A stretch of 64,000 bases of DNA from JABDIY01 sp963751955 (GTDB lineage Bacteria > Actinomycetota > Acidimicrobiia > Acidimicrobiales > SZUA-35), in assembly GCA_963751955.1 (NCBI GenBank), contig CAVVWM010000010.1, positions 1 through 64,000 on the forward strand, written 5' to 3'. The notes beneath the pieces were generated by a model. The model was not told the DNA's origin. It saw only the letters and a program-made list of their open reading frames with translations, and did no database searches. This document shows positions 54,297 to 63,896 of this stretch, in pieces (positions within the stretch are counted from its first letter, which is position 1; every line of letters starts with the position of its first letter). The position numbers were made by a program, and so were the translations under genes.

Positions 54297-54851
54297 ATGA
54301 ATGTACGAAAGACAGTCACCACCTCTGCAATTGCCCTGGGTGTCCTCGCCGGTTCGGCAGGTATAGCCAGTGCAGTGAGCTCACAGGGCTCGACGGAACA
54401 ACCGACGAGCACGGTGGAGGACGAGACCCAGGATCCCATCCTGAACGGTTCGGTTCAGGCGCCTGAGATCGAGGGCCAGTCCGAGGCCGAGGAATCGGCT
54501 GCGCTGGAGTCGCTGGCATCGATCACCGCCGACGACGCCAGCCAGGCAGCGTTGGCTGCGAACCCGGGTGCCACGATCAATGAGGTGGAGCTTGAGAACG
54601 AGAACGGTTCGGTCGTCTACGAGGTTGAGATGACCGACTCCTCGGGTGCCGCCATCGAGGTCAAGATCGACGCTGGTAACGGGGCCCTGCTGGCTCAGGA
54701 GTCCGGCGACGATGAGGCCGACGAGGGCGCTGAGTCCGAAACCGATGGTATCGACCATGAGTTCGAGGGCGAGGAGATCGGTGAGAACGGCAACGGCGTT
54801 ACCGACGCCGATGACGCCAACGAAGCTCCGGAGGTGGAGCCTGCCAACTAA
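54297..54851 (+). CDS. Secreted PepSY-domain protein
   Basis: 184 residues. The signal peptide is MNVRKTVTTSAIALGVLAGS, cleaved near SAVSS. The mature protein is very acidic. The PepSY-like fold is seen in SITADDASQAALAANPGATI then VELENENGSVVYEVEMTD, and IEVKIDAGNGALLAQE. PepSY proteins often accompany two-component systems and may bind metals or inhibit proteases. The acidic tail (DDEADEGAESETDG) could bind cations. It is followed by a strong terminator and shares a regulator box with the downstream two-component system. Confidence 0.85.
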   Translation: MNVRKTVTTSAIALGVLAGSAGIASAVSSQGSTEQPTSTVEDETQDPILNGSVQAPEIEGQSEAEESAALESLASITADDASQAALAANPGATINEVELENENGSVVYEVEMTDSSGAAIEVKIDAGNGALLAQESGDDEADEGAESETDGIDHEFEGEEIGENGNGVTDADDANEAPEVEPAN

Positions 54852-54880
54852 CCGCTGATGCAGTTCCTGGTTCCCCGCAC

Positions 54881-54910
54881 GGGGCCGCAACCATCGTTGC
54901 GGCCCCGTTT
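54881..54910 (+). terminator. Rho-independent terminator after the PepSY gene
   Basis: GGGGCCGCAAC and its exact complement around loop CATC, then GTTTCGTGTGTTTT. A GC-rich 11-bp stem followed by T-rich sequence. It separates the PepSY gene from the two-component system. Confidence 0.8.
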
Positions 54911-54918
54911 CGTGTGTT

Positions 54919-54936
54919 TTCAGCTGCTCTTCAGGA
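54919..54936 (+). promoter_or_regulatory. TTCAG-N6-TTCAGGA box before the response-regulator gene
   Basis: TTCAG at 54919 and TTCAGGA at 54930, 11 bp apart, just after the terminator and 47 bp before the GTG start. It is identical in layout to the box at 54192, so autoregulation is likely. Confidence 0.6.
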
Positions 54937-54982
54937 AACTGGTGACAGGATTCCAAGCACTACCGAGCTTGAAGGAGCTGTC

Positions 54983-55660
54983 GTGCGCATTCTGGTTGTC
55001 GAGGACGAAAAGAAGCTAGCGGCCTCACTCAAGCGGGGCTTGGAGGTAGATGGCTTCGCAGTAGATGTAGCCCTCGACGGCACCGATGGGCTCTGGCGGG
55101 CTCGTGAACACGACTATGACGGGATCGTGTTGGACATCATGTTGCCGGGCATGAATGGATACAAGGTCTGTGAGACGTTGCGCGACGAGGGCAATTGGAC
55201 CCCGATCCTCATGCTCACTGCCAAGGACGGTGAACTCGATGAGACCGAAGCGCTCGACACCGGCGCCGATGACTTCTTGCGCAAGCCGTTCTCCCATCTC
55301 GTGCTCGTGGCCCGCATTCGGGCACTGATGCGGCGGGGGGCGAAGGAACGCCCGGTCGAGCTGCAGGCCGATGATCTCCTGGTCGATCCCAATCAACGCC
55401 GGTGTTGGCGAGATGGCACCGAGATCGAATTGACCGCCCGTGAATTCTCGGTGCTCGAGTACCTGGCCCGCAACGCCGGAACCGTCGTGTCAAAGCAGGA
55501 CATCCTGGATCACGTGTGGGACTACGACTTCGAGGGCGATCCAAACATCATCGAGGTCTACGTGCGGCATCTCCGCAAGAAGATCGACGAACCCTTCGGG
55601 CGAGCCTCGATCCAAACTGCCCGTGGCGCCGGCTACCGGTTGAACAAGGACGGAGGGTGA
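54983..55660 (+). CDS. OmpR-family response regulator of the PepSY two-component system
   Basis: 225 residues. Receiver: ILVVEDEKKLAASLKRGLEV, phospho-acceptor Asp in VLDIMLPGMNG, Thr in MLTAKD and Lys in DFLRKPFSH. The output winged helix has ARNAGTVVSKQDILDHVWDY and IEVYVRHLRKKIDEPFG. The GTG start at 54983 is preceded by AAGGAG. The family resembles QseB/TctD/PmrA regulators, which bind direct repeats on an 11-bp register. The stop overlaps the kinase GTG (GTGA). Confidence 0.92.
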   Translation: MRILVVEDEKKLAASLKRGLEVDGFAVDVALDGTDGLWRAREHDYDGIVLDIMLPGMNGYKVCETLRDEGNWTPILMLTAKDGELDETEALDTGADDFLRKPFSHLVLVARIRALMRRGAKERPVELQADDLLVDPNQRRCWRDGTEIELTAREFSVLEYLARNAGTVVSKQDILDHVWDYDFEGDPNIIEVYVRHLRKKIDEPFGRASIQTARGAGYRLNKDGG

Positions 55661-57003
55661 AGCGCTTCGCCACGGTCCGGGCGCGCACCACGATCGCGGC
55701 AACGCTTCTCTTCGCCCTCGCGCTCGCAGCCGGGGGTGTCGGGTTGGTCATGGTGCTCCAGAAGACGATGATCGAGAACGTCGACACCGCCCTGCGGCTG
55801 CGGGCGTCCGACATCGGCGGGCTGCTGGAGGGCGGCACGAACCTGACCGATGTCACGATCGTCGACGAGGACGAATCGTTCGTGCAGATCGTCGCCGACG
55901 GCATCGTGGTTACGGCGAGCGAGAATGTGGAGGGCGAGGCGCCGATCAGTAGCGCTTCGGCTGGCCGGATCATCACTTCCAGGGCGCATCCTGTCGACGA
56001 CGCAGCCTTCCGGATCCTTGTGTCGCAAGCTGACACGCCGTCTGGACCGGTGACCGTGATAGTGGGCAATACACTGGAGGACGCGGAGCGAACCATGCAG
56101 GTCACGCTCGGCACCCTGGCGGTCGGCATGCCGGTCCTGGTGTTGCTTGTGGCGGGAATGACCTGGGTCCTGGTCGGACGGGCCCTACGCCCGGTGGAGT
56201 CGATCCGTGCCGAGGTAGCAGAGATCGGGTCAACGGGTCTGCATCGACGGGTCCCGCAACCCGAGACCGCCGATGAGATTGGGCGCCTGGCCGGAACAAT
56301 GAACGACATGTTGGACCGCATAGAGTCCGGCTCCATCCGCCAACGCCGTTTCGTTTCTGACGCCTCACACGAGCTGCGCACCCCGATCGCCACGATCCGC
56401 CATGAGCTCGAGGTTGCGCTGCGAGGGTCGGCCTCCACCGATTGGCCCGCCGTCGCTGCAAGTGTTCTGGAGGAGGACTTGCGTGTACAGCGGCTCATCG
56501 ATGACCTCTTGTGGCTTGCTCGGCACGACCACGAACGCGATCGCAGCGACCGCTCTTTGGTGGACCTCGATGAGATCGTGCTCCGCCAGGTTGGCCGCCA
56601 CACCCCCCGAGACGGCGTTGTAGTGGATGTCTCGAAGGTCAGTGCCGGTCAGGTTCGTGGCCACGCCGACGACCTGACTCGTGTGGTGCAGAACCTGCTG
56701 GACAACGCGGTCCGCCACGCGTCCAGCCGCGTCGCTTTGGAGCTGGTAGGCGACGGGCACGGCATAGTCCATCTCTCTATCGACGACGACGGCCCCGGCG
56801 TTCCCGCCGGCATGCGCGTGGCGATCTTCGAACGGTTCACCCGCAGCGATGAGGCTCGTGGACGTGACGAGGGCGGCTCGGGTCTCGGCTTGGCGATTGC
56901 ATCGGAGATCGTGGATGAACACGGCGGCGCTCTCACGGTGGGCGAGAGTCCCTTCGGCGGCGCACGCTTCATCGTGAAGCTGGACGACACCAGATCGGCG
57001 TGA
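55657..57003 (+). CDS. Sensor histidine kinase with HAMP domain
   Basis: 448 residues. Transmembrane helix 1 (~10-34), an extracytoplasmic sensor of ~110 residues, helix 2 (~147-168), then HAMP (GRALRPVESIRAEVAEIGST). HisKA has DASHELRTPIATIRHELE. The ATPase domain has N box QNLLDNAVRHA, DDDGPGVP and GGSGLGLAIASEI. All catalytic residues are intact. The periplasmic sensor is acidic, so a cation ligand is possible. It is coupled to the regulator by a GTGA overlap with a GGAGG ribosome site. Confidence 0.92.
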   Translation: MKRFATVRARTTIAATLLFALALAAGGVGLVMVLQKTMIENVDTALRLRASDIGGLLEGGTNLTDVTIVDEDESFVQIVADGIVVTASENVEGEAPISSASAGRIITSRAHPVDDAAFRILVSQADTPSGPVTVIVGNTLEDAERTMQVTLGTLAVGMPVLVLLVAGMTWVLVGRALRPVESIRAEVAEIGSTGLHRRVPQPETADEIGRLAGTMNDMLDRIESGSIRQRRFVSDASHELRTPIATIRHELEVALRGSASTDWPAVAASVLEEDLRVQRLIDDLLWLARHDHERDRSDRSLVDLDEIVLRQVGRHTPRDGVVVDVSKVSAGQVRGHADDLTRVVQNLLDNAVRHASSRVALELVGDGHGIVHLSIDDDGPGVPAGMRVAIFERFTRSDEARGRDEGGSGLGLAIASEIVDEHGGALTVGESPFGGARFIVKLDDTRSA

Positions 57004-57113
57004 CAGTAGGAGATCGTTCCACTTTGCCGATGCGCTGGCCGAGGGCCGCAGCGAGCCAGGTCTGCCGAGTCGAGGCAGATTCAAGCGTTTGGTGATTGGG
57101 TCGATACTTCGAC

Positions 57114-58442
57114 GTGCGCCTTTTTGTCGCGGTCACGCTTCCCTGCCTGCTCTTGCTTTCGGCCTGCACGTCGTCGGAGAACGTTGATGTAGTCACCGCT
57201 GGCAGCGACGGTGGCGAGCAGGTGTTGTCGCCTGATGGACCCAGCGAGGACCCGTCGACAACGGTGGTGGAGTCGAGCACGACGACGATGCCCGACCAGG
57301 TCGAGATCGATCCGTCTGACTACCTGCTGACACAGGATGATCTACCGGGCTGGAAGTACGCCCGCCAAATTAACTTCGCACCCGAGCCCACATTCGAAGT
57401 GGTCGACTGTGACCTGATGGTGGCCGCCTGGTCAGCCCAGGCTATTGCAGGCACAAGGGTTCGGGCATCGACCGATGGCGTAGCCCTCAGGAACACCGTG
57501 GTCGAGATGCCCGACACCGCATCGGCAGAGGCGATCCTCGACGGAGCGGATCTCGCATGGCGGGAGTGCAATCCGCTGATGTTGGATACCGGCGATGCAT
57601 GGTGGGTCGAGCCCATCCAGGTTCCCGAGGTCGAGGGATGGCGTTCCACGGGGCTGGCCCTCGGAGTGTCTGACGACTACATCTGGTCGATCGCCTGGTT
57701 CCAACGAGGACCTACGGTCGTCATTCTCGATCTCGACTCTGCCAACCCCTGGCCGGTCCTCGACCCCGTTCTCGAAGCTGTTGCCGGTCGCCTTGCAGGC
57801 GACCCTTCGCCAGTACCGACTGCCGACCGGCCGGTTCAGTCGACCACCACAAGCACCGTTCCCGACACGATCCCTGGAGAGCGGCCACCCCTCACCACCC
57901 TGCCGGCGAACCCCGACGATGAATGGCGAGACCATCCGGGCGCGGTCTACGTGCCCGACCCGGCCCTTTTCGGCTCCGGCTTCAGCCTGGATCGGGTGCT
58001 GGTGGAAGAGCCGGCACCGAGTAACCCCGACCAGGTCATCGAGTCCTGCCCGGTCGATCCGCCACCAACGATGGATGGTCTCCGGATCGAGCTTCGGCAT
58101 GAGTCCGACAAGGTCGAGGTCGAAGTTCTCATCGGTCTCGACAACGAGGTTTGGGCACAGGACACCGTCGATGCATTCCGAAGTCTTGGTTTCTGTGGAG
58201 CTGACGCACTCGAGGTCAATGAACTCACGGTGATCGAACCCGACAGCGCCGCCGATGACGCAGTCATCATGGAGGTCTCGATATCCGATGGAGTGGGCTT
58301 GACTCGTGGGCTCGTCCTCGTCGCCCGCTATGGCGACATGATGATCGGAGTTGTCGTTGGTGTTGAGTCCGGCAGTTCCGTCGATCTGCCGACGGTCGAA
58401 GAACTCACGCAATGGGCCGACACCATCGCTGCCTCGAGCTGA
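57114..58442 (+). CDS. Lipoprotein of unknown function
   Basis: 442 residues. The signal peptide is MRLFVAVTLPCLLLLSACTS with lipobox LSAC. A Ser/Thr-rich stretch (VVESSTTTMPDQVEIDPSDY) follows. Two similar halves, about 60-250 and 300-442, are separated by a Thr/Pro-rich linker. The second half starts YVPDPALFGSGFSLDRVLVE. No enzymatic motif. A TTG at 57096 is also in frame; the GTG at 57114 is preferred because it gives a short basic signal-peptide start. Neighbours do not reveal the role. Confidence 0.7.
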   Translation: MRLFVAVTLPCLLLLSACTSSENVDVVTAGSDGGEQVLSPDGPSEDPSTTVVESSTTTMPDQVEIDPSDYLLTQDDLPGWKYARQINFAPEPTFEVVDCDLMVAAWSAQAIAGTRVRASTDGVALRNTVVEMPDTASAEAILDGADLAWRECNPLMLDTGDAWWVEPIQVPEVEGWRSTGLALGVSDDYIWSIAWFQRGPTVVILDLDSANPWPVLDPVLEAVAGRLAGDPSPVPTADRPVQSTTTSTVPDTIPGERPPLTTLPANPDDEWRDHPGAVYVPDPALFGSGFSLDRVLVEEPAPSNPDQVIESCPVDPPPTMDGLRIELRHESDKVEVEVLIGLDNEVWAQDTVDAFRSLGFCGADALEVNELTVIEPDSAADDAVIMEVSISDGVGLTRGLVLVARYGDMMIGVVVGVESGSSVDLPTVEELTQWADTIAASS

Positions 58443-58462
58443 TCAGAGACGAGCTCGGCCGT

Positions 58463-58696
58463 TCAATCGGACGTTTCGGTTGGACCCAACCCCTCGTGTA
58501 CCAGGTCGTAGACGACGGCGGTCAATTCGAGTTCGGCGGCGAAGCGGGCGGCCGCTCGGGCGAACGGGTCATGATCTCCCAGCGACGACGAAACCGGCGT
58601 CTGCCAATCGGAACGCACCTCGCGTGCGAGACCGAGCCGCCAGTTTGAAGTGGATCGGAGACGCTGGGCAAACGCCAGGTCCGGTGACGTGGCCAT
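58463..58696 (-). CDS. Possible small protein downstream of the diguanylate cyclase
   Basis: 77 residues, ATG at 58696. It reads MATSPDLAFAQRLRSTSNWR then LTAVVYDLVHEGLGPTETSD. Composition and codon bias look normal and it follows the diguanylate cyclase gene in the same direction by 70 bp. There is no good ribosome site and I do not recognise it. Confidence 0.4.
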   Translation of the reverse strand: MATSPDLAFAQRLRSTSNWRLGLAREVRSDWQTPVSSSLGDHDPFARAAARFAAELELTAVVYDLVHEGLGPTETSD

Positions 58697-58766
58697 GTAC
58701 TACGTCTACCACATCGCAGCCTGGACGAACCAGTGGATGTGGCGATTCGGACAAGCTGTCGCCATG

Positions 58767-60467
58767 CTAGGGCGCGCCACCGATTGTCATCCCGGCATCG
58801 GCCCGATCGGCTCGACCGAGAACTTCGTAGCGGCCCACGGTGTCCAGGTCAGCATCGGGGGAGGCCCGGGTGTAGTGACCTGCGACCGTGCGATCACGGC
58901 CGGAGTATTTGGCTTCGAGCAATGCGGCGTCGGCGCTGGCCAGCAGTTCTGTGGCGGTGCAGATCATGTCGACCGTCGCCAGGCCGATGCTTGCCGTGAG
59001 CTCGATCGGTCCCGCCGTAGTGGAGATCGGCTGGCTTCGGATTCGGTGGCGTATTCGCTCGCACGCTTGGGCTGCTTCGGCGGCGGTTGCGTTGTGGAAG
59101 ATCACGAGAAATTCCTCGCCTCCGATGCGTCCAACCGAGGCCTCGTCGTCGCGGACAGCGGTCCTGACGCGGTTCGCCACCATTCGAATGACTTCGTCGC
59201 CGACGGGGTGACCGTAGGTGTCGTTGATCTGTTTGAAATAGTCGAGATCCAGCATTGCCGCGCCTCGATGCCCATCCGCTGCCGCCGCTCGTCCAGCAGC
59301 TTTGAGAGCGGTCCTGCGGTTGGCGAGGCCGGTGAGTGGATCGGTGCTGGCCCGCTTCTCGAGTTCTTGAATCGGTCGCGTCACCGTCAGTGCCGTGAAC
59401 CCGACTAGAAACACCGACAACACCCCAACCGCGACGGTCAGCAGCCGCTCACGAGTACGGGCGGCGCTAAGGCCCGGTACGAGGCCACCCGCAGGGGCGA
59501 ACACCCCGACGGTCCATTCGCCATCGTCGATCGGGACCGAACCGAACGTTGCCCGGGCACTGCCGATGCCTTCAACGGTGAACCCATGCATGTTCGCCGC
59601 ATTGTCGGGCCCGGCTTCCACGAGCGTGGCGATGGCGGCCCGGGCAAAGGAGTCCTCCAGCTGGGCTATGGCGACAGTTTGGAGTCCGTCGCCGTCCTCA
59701 CGTTGCACCAGTTCGGGATCTGGATGGGCGATGACCAAGCCAGAATCGTCGACGATGACCGTTCCACCTGGCTCCTGGATGGCCAAGGAGGAGAGGAATG
59801 TAGAAAGGGATCCGAGTTCGATGTCGGCCCCGACGACGCCGACAACTTCTCCGTCTCGGGTTATGGCTTGAGCTGCGGTGATACCGAGCTGGCGGGATGT
59901 GAAAAAGACATAGGGATCGGTCCACGCCAGTGCGGCTGGGTCTCCCAACGCCTCGAGGTACCACGGCCGAGTTCGAGGATCGTAGGTGTCGACGAGGTCA
60001 ACCTGTTCGTTGGCTACCTCACCATCGGCATCGAGGTATTCCAGTGTCGTGGTTCGATCGACCGAATCGACGGTGATGGTCTTGACACGGATGCCAGCTT
60101 CGGTTTCACGCACATCAAAGAAGCTGCCATCGGGAGTTCCGATGAAAACGCCCGAGAGCTGCGGTGTTCTGGCAATGGCCGCGGTAAAAGTGCTCCTGAA
60201 CTCCGAGGGCGCGATACCCGGATTCGAACTCAGGGTGGCGGCAAGTGCGACGATCGCTTCCACAGGTTCGATATGGGTGCGGATCCGCTCGGTCGATTCG
60301 GACGCGGCAGCTTCCAGCAGCGCATCGGTGTGGTTTGCCTGGGCGGTCCCCGTGATCTGGCCCGAGACCAGAAAGAGCGCGAGGACGGTGATCAGCTGAG
60401 CCGCCAGAAGACTGGCTAGTACGGTGGCGCGGAACCTCGATCTCACAAACTGGTGTCGGCCGTTCAT
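58767..60467 (-). CDS. Membrane diguanylate cyclase with a dCACHE sensor
   Basis: 566 residues. N-terminal helix (VLASLLAAQLITVLALFLVS), a ~290-residue extracytoplasmic double-Cache sensor (TYDPRTRPWYLEALGDPAAL, then VVGVVGADIELGSLSTFLSS), a second helix (~345-365) and a C-terminal GGDEF domain. The active loop is RIGGEEFLVIF with DLDYFKQINDTYGHPVGDEV before it. The RxxD product-inhibition site (normally six to nine residues before GGDEF) is absent, since the register reads VRDDEASVGRIGG. It makes c-di-GMP. It could connect with the polysaccharide genes, but not by proximity. Confidence 0.92.
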   Translation of the reverse strand: MNGRHQFVRSRFRATVLASLLAAQLITVLALFLVSGQITGTAQANHTDALLEAAASESTERIRTHIEPVEAIVALAATLSSNPGIAPSEFRSTFTAAIARTPQLSGVFIGTPDGSFFDVRETEAGIRVKTITVDSVDRTTTLEYLDADGEVANEQVDLVDTYDPRTRPWYLEALGDPAALAWTDPYVFFTSRQLGITAAQAITRDGEVVGVVGADIELGSLSTFLSSLAIQEPGGTVIVDDSGLVIAHPDPELVQREDGDGLQTVAIAQLEDSFARAAIATLVEAGPDNAANMHGFTVEGIGSARATFGSVPIDDGEWTVGVFAPAGGLVPGLSAARTRERLLTVAVGVLSVFLVGFTALTVTRPIQELEKRASTDPLTGLANRRTALKAAGRAAAADGHRGAAMLDLDYFKQINDTYGHPVGDEVIRMVANRVRTAVRDDEASVGRIGGEEFLVIFHNATAAEAAQACERIRHRIRSQPISTTAGPIELTASIGLATVDMICTATELLASADAALLEAKYSGRDRTVAGHYTRASPDADLDTVGRYEVLGRADRADAGMTIGGAP

Positions 60468-60520
60468 CGGCCGCGGTTGAGGATTCTCTCAGCCGGGCCC
60501 GATCGCCATTGTCCTAAAGG

Positions 60521-60693
60521 AGCTCATCCAGCGGGGGAATCGGTTACATCAACTTCATGTCCGGGGATGACGGCCACCGTGTTGCAGACAACTACGGGTC
60601 AACTACAACCGGCTCGCCTCAGTGAAGGCCACGTACGACCCCGAAAACCTCTTTCACATCAACCAGAACATCGTGCCGGCGGGAGCCGGGTAG
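60521..60693 (+). pseudogene. C-terminal relic of a berberine-bridge (FAD-linked) oxidoreductase
   Basis: A fragment reads YINFMSGDDGHRVADNYG and, after a frame change near 60594, NYNRLASVKATYDPENLFHI then NQNIVPAGAG and a stop. The NxxRLxxxKxxYDPxNxFxxNQNI pattern is the BBE-domain C-terminus. The rest of the gene is missing. The remaining DNA up to 60711 is non-coding. Confidence 0.75.
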
Positions 60694-60711
60694 GAGCCCC
60701 GCCCTGGTCAC

Positions 60712-62058
60712 CTAACGCGACCGAAGCGATGCGTGCACGGCTTCTTCGAACATGGCCCGTTCCGAGGGCGTCCACGATCCTGTCGACGCCGTGGCGGAAA
60801 CGTCGCTGATCGTGGATCGGATCGGGGCGACGGGGCCGGGAAGGTTCCTGCGCTCCACCTCGTCCAGTAGATAGCCAAGCGTGCGCAGGATCGTGATCAT
60901 GACCTCCGGTTCGGTGGTGGCGTAGCGGCGAACTGGGTCGATGGCGATCCGAAGGAAATCGTCGTACTTCGGTTCCCGGCGCACCAGCGTCTTGGAGCCG
61001 TCCCGCCGGACCGATCCCTCCATCTCGTTCTCCCACAACACCCGAAGAACATCGCCGATGTGCACCATCACATCCATGGCGGTTCGGGGATCGTTTACCC
61101 CAGGCGACAGCGCTCGCGCCGCAATGTCGGTGAGCTGGGTCAACCCGAAGCCGACATCCTGCTGCATCGTCCTGGACTCGCCGATGGCGAAGGCCTGGGG
61201 TAGCTCGTTCCAGCATGGATCATCGTCGGCGGGAGGTGGGGAGACCCACAGGAGGGGCGAGTGGGCTAGGACGAAACCGCCCAGAACCGGCACCACCCGG
61301 CCGACCGAATCTTCCGGTAACGCTTTCATGAGGAGGTCGCTGTCGATCTGTTGGATCCAGCCGGACCTGTCCGCCTCGACCGCCACCGCGTTCTCGGGGA
61401 TCCCGGTCCGCTCGCCCTCGTCGTCCTCGACGGGTCGCATTGCGGTCCTGATCGGCTTGGTCATCGTGCGACGAGCCACCGCGGTGGTGATCACGCTGAT
61501 GGTCTCGGTGGTCAGGCGTTGAGCTACCGAACTCACCTGGAGGCTGTGAGTGACGTGATCGACTGAGCGCACCACTGCGACCAGCGAGGCCAGGCCCAAC
61601 ACAAGACCCACCAGCACGGTGGTATGGGGAACGATCTCGACCGAACCCTCCAGGCTCCGAGCCGACCGGAGTCCGAGCAGACAAAAGAAGGTAGTGCCCA
61701 GCGACAGCCCGATCGTGTGCTGCAGCACCGAGTTGCCCAGCCAGCGGCGTGACGAGCGAGGCGAGTACTGTGAACTGGCGAGTTGCACCGCCACAAGCGT
61801 GATCGACATCAGCAGCGTGATCGCTGCGATCAGGCCGCCGGCGATGGCGGCGAGCACGGCCCGGGAACTCGGGACCGTCGTCGTGAGGAAGTCCGGGAGT
61901 TCATCGCTGGCCAGCTCCCGATCGATCACCAATGTGATCTGGGCAGCGATCACCGACCCGGCCACGTACAGCAACGGAACAAAGAGGAGCCGATGACGGA
62001 TCTCGTCGGCGAGCTGACGAACTCGAACAACGTTCAGATTGGATTCCAACCACGACAC
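60712..62058 (-). CDS. DUF2254 membrane protein
   Basis: 448 residues. Four transmembrane segments in the first ~200 residues (LLFVPLLYVAGSVIAAQITL, LAAIAGGLIAAITLLMSITL and two more) and a soluble C-terminal half. Characteristic stretches: VQLASSQYSPRSSRRWLGNS and ARALSPGVNDPRTAMDVMVH. Function unknown in the family. The start is taken as GTG 62058, with GGAAGGA seven bases upstream; the frame extends upstream to 62142, but that part is not conserved. Confidence 0.82.
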   Translation of the reverse strand: MSWLESNLNVVRVRQLADEIRHRLLFVPLLYVAGSVIAAQITLVIDRELASDELPDFLTTTVPSSRAVLAAIAGGLIAAITLLMSITLVAVQLASSQYSPRSSRRWLGNSVLQHTIGLSLGTTFFCLLGLRSARSLEGSVEIVPHTTVLVGLVLGLASLVAVVRSVDHVTHSLQVSSVAQRLTTETISVITTAVARRTMTKPIRTAMRPVEDDEGERTGIPENAVAVEADRSGWIQQIDSDLLMKALPEDSVGRVVPVLGGFVLAHSPLLWVSPPPADDDPCWNELPQAFAIGESRTMQQDVGFGLTQLTDIAARALSPGVNDPRTAMDVMVHIGDVLRVLWENEMEGSVRRDGSKTLVRREPKYDDFLRIAIDPVRRYATTEPEVMITILRTLGYLLDEVERRNLPGPVAPIRSTISDVSATASTGSWTPSERAMFEEAVHASLRSR

Positions 62059-62157
62059 CGCACAATCCTTCCAGGCAGAAGTCCAGTCCACACGGCATTC
62101 CCGCATCGTGCACCCTCGCCGTCGGGATCGGCTCTGGTACAACTACGTCCAGCTCGT

Positions 62158-62213
62158 CCATTTGAGCCGCGGTGGTGGGGGAGTGTGAAGTTGCGAGACT
62201 GGCGGGTGTCGGG
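62158..62213. repeat. 56-bp direct repeat, copy 1 (upstream of copCD)
   Basis: The first 33 bp (beginning CCATTTGAGCCGCGGTGGTG) are identical to copy 2 at 63897; the rest differs by a T versus CC and one G. Within it is a GTG (62206) that opens a 14-codon peptide (MSGQTKPPNCFWLL) ended by a TGA at 62250. Confidence 0.85.
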
Positions 62214-62284
62214 ACAGACGAAACCGCCGAACTGCTTCTGGCTACTCTGACTCTCGAGTAAGTACAGCGACAAGGAAATCCATC

Positions 62285-63881
62285 GTGAGCTACCGACGAT
62301 TGCTATTCGGCTTTGTTGTTACCGGCTTGATCCTGCTGACTGGATCCCCAGGGTTGACTCACACGGGCTTCGAGTCGTCGTCTCCTGCCGATGGGGAAAT
62401 CGTCGACCAACCAGTTGCGGAGATCTCGTTGACCTTTTCTGGGGAGTCGAGCCCGACCGGCGACGGGTTCGTCGTCCTCGATCCCCAGGGAATCGTTCGT
62501 GTCCCTGATTCGGTCACCACAACCGACAATCGCACCTGGACGATCGGATTCGATGACCCTGTGGCCGGAGGTGCGGTGGGCGTGCGCTGGAATGTCGTTG
62601 CGCCCGATGCCCACCCGATCGAAGGCAGCTTCAGCTTCACCGTCTCAGCACCAGTACCCACCACGACGGTAACCACAGCGCCAACGACCACCACAGCTCC
62701 GCCAGCGACCACGGCGCCGCCTGCAATGGCGGGTGCCGCTCTGTCCTCACGTGTCCCGGCGAAATCAGAGGTCGATACCGAACCAATCGCCGAGACCGCT
62801 GCTTTGGCGGGGCCCGTCGACCTCGACGAATTCCTCGACACCGAGAGCATGGATGTGGCGGGGTCATCTCTACTCGGTGGCGTGGCCCGGATCGTTGGTC
62901 TGCTTGGCGTCGTAGGTGCAGTCGGAGGGTTGGTGTTCGTGGCCGGGGTCCTGCGCGGCGATCGCAGCGAGATCCAAGCCGTGCTGTCGTGGGTTCGCCT
63001 GGCTGGTGGCATGGTCGTCGTCGGTGCTGTCGCCCAGGCGGCGGCGAAGACCGCAATGCTGTCCGGTGGCTGGTCTGGAGTGTGGTCGGGGTCGGCCATT
63101 GGTAACGCATTGTGGTCATCGTTCGGCGCAGCGGTCGGCCTCCGGCTGGTCGGCGGGGCACTGATCGCTTCGGCGGCCAGGCTCAGGACGCCGGCTGCAA
63201 CTGTTGCGGGAGGCTCCGTGGTGGCGGTCAAGCAGCTTGCGCACGCCGGGACTGGGCCACATGTCCCATCGGGCCACGCAGACGCTGGGGCCGGCGACGG
63301 TGTCGGGTTCATTGACGATGGCGACCGAGCCTGGCGGACGGGATCGAGTCCGGCTGTGATGGTCGGGATTGCGTTTCTGGTGTTGTCGTTCGTGTTCGAC
63401 GGCCACACAGTGTCCGAAGGGCCCCGCTGGCTACACGCGGTGGTGAACCCGGTCCACGTCGCAGCCGGCGCAACGTGGGCAGGAGGCGTGGTCATGTTGG
63501 CGTCGGTGATCGGGCGCAGGAGTAGACGCGGTGCCGAGTCCGGGGCGGGGCAGCTCGCCGCCCGTTTTTCTGTTGTTGCTGCGGTTGCCCTTGTTGCCGT
63601 CGCTGCCGCAGGGATTGCTCTCGCTGTCATCATTCTCGACACGGTCTCTCAGATCTGGTCCACACCCTGGGGTCGTCTTCTGGCCTTCAAAGTTGTGCTC
63701 GTGGTTATGGCTGCCGCCGCGGGCGGATACAACCATCGAGTCATGGTCCCCGAGCTCGAACGGGGTCCGAAGGATCAGAAAGCTCACCCACCGATTCAGA
63801 ACGATTGTGACCTTCGAGGCGATCGTTCTGGTTGCGATCACGGTGGTTACTGCGATGTTGATCGGCGCATCGACGGCCTGA
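62285..63881 (+). CDS. CopC-CopD fusion-like copper resistance protein (apparent frameshift near the end)
   Basis: About 530 residues. Signal peptide, then a CopC-like domain: THTGFESSSPADGEIVDQPV and DAHPIEGSFSFTV, which keep the N-terminal His and the DxHPxxG copper-site pattern. A Thr/Pro linker follows, then eight or so membrane segments of CopD (HAVVNPVHVAAGATWAGGVV). The frame runs into an unlikely tail after VMVPELERG. The expected last helix (RTIVTFEAIVLVAITVVTAM) is in the next frame and ends at 63881. One base is missing or extra in the GGGG at 63761-63766. The GTG start is preceded by AAGGA. It probably handles copper uptake or resistance. Confidence 0.82.
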
Positions 63882-63896
63882 GTCGTTCAGCTGCGA

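Noticed and set aside
58767..60467. Product-inhibition site in the diguanylate cyclase
   Set aside because: The RxxD residues are not in register upstream of GGEEF (VRDDEASVGRIGG).
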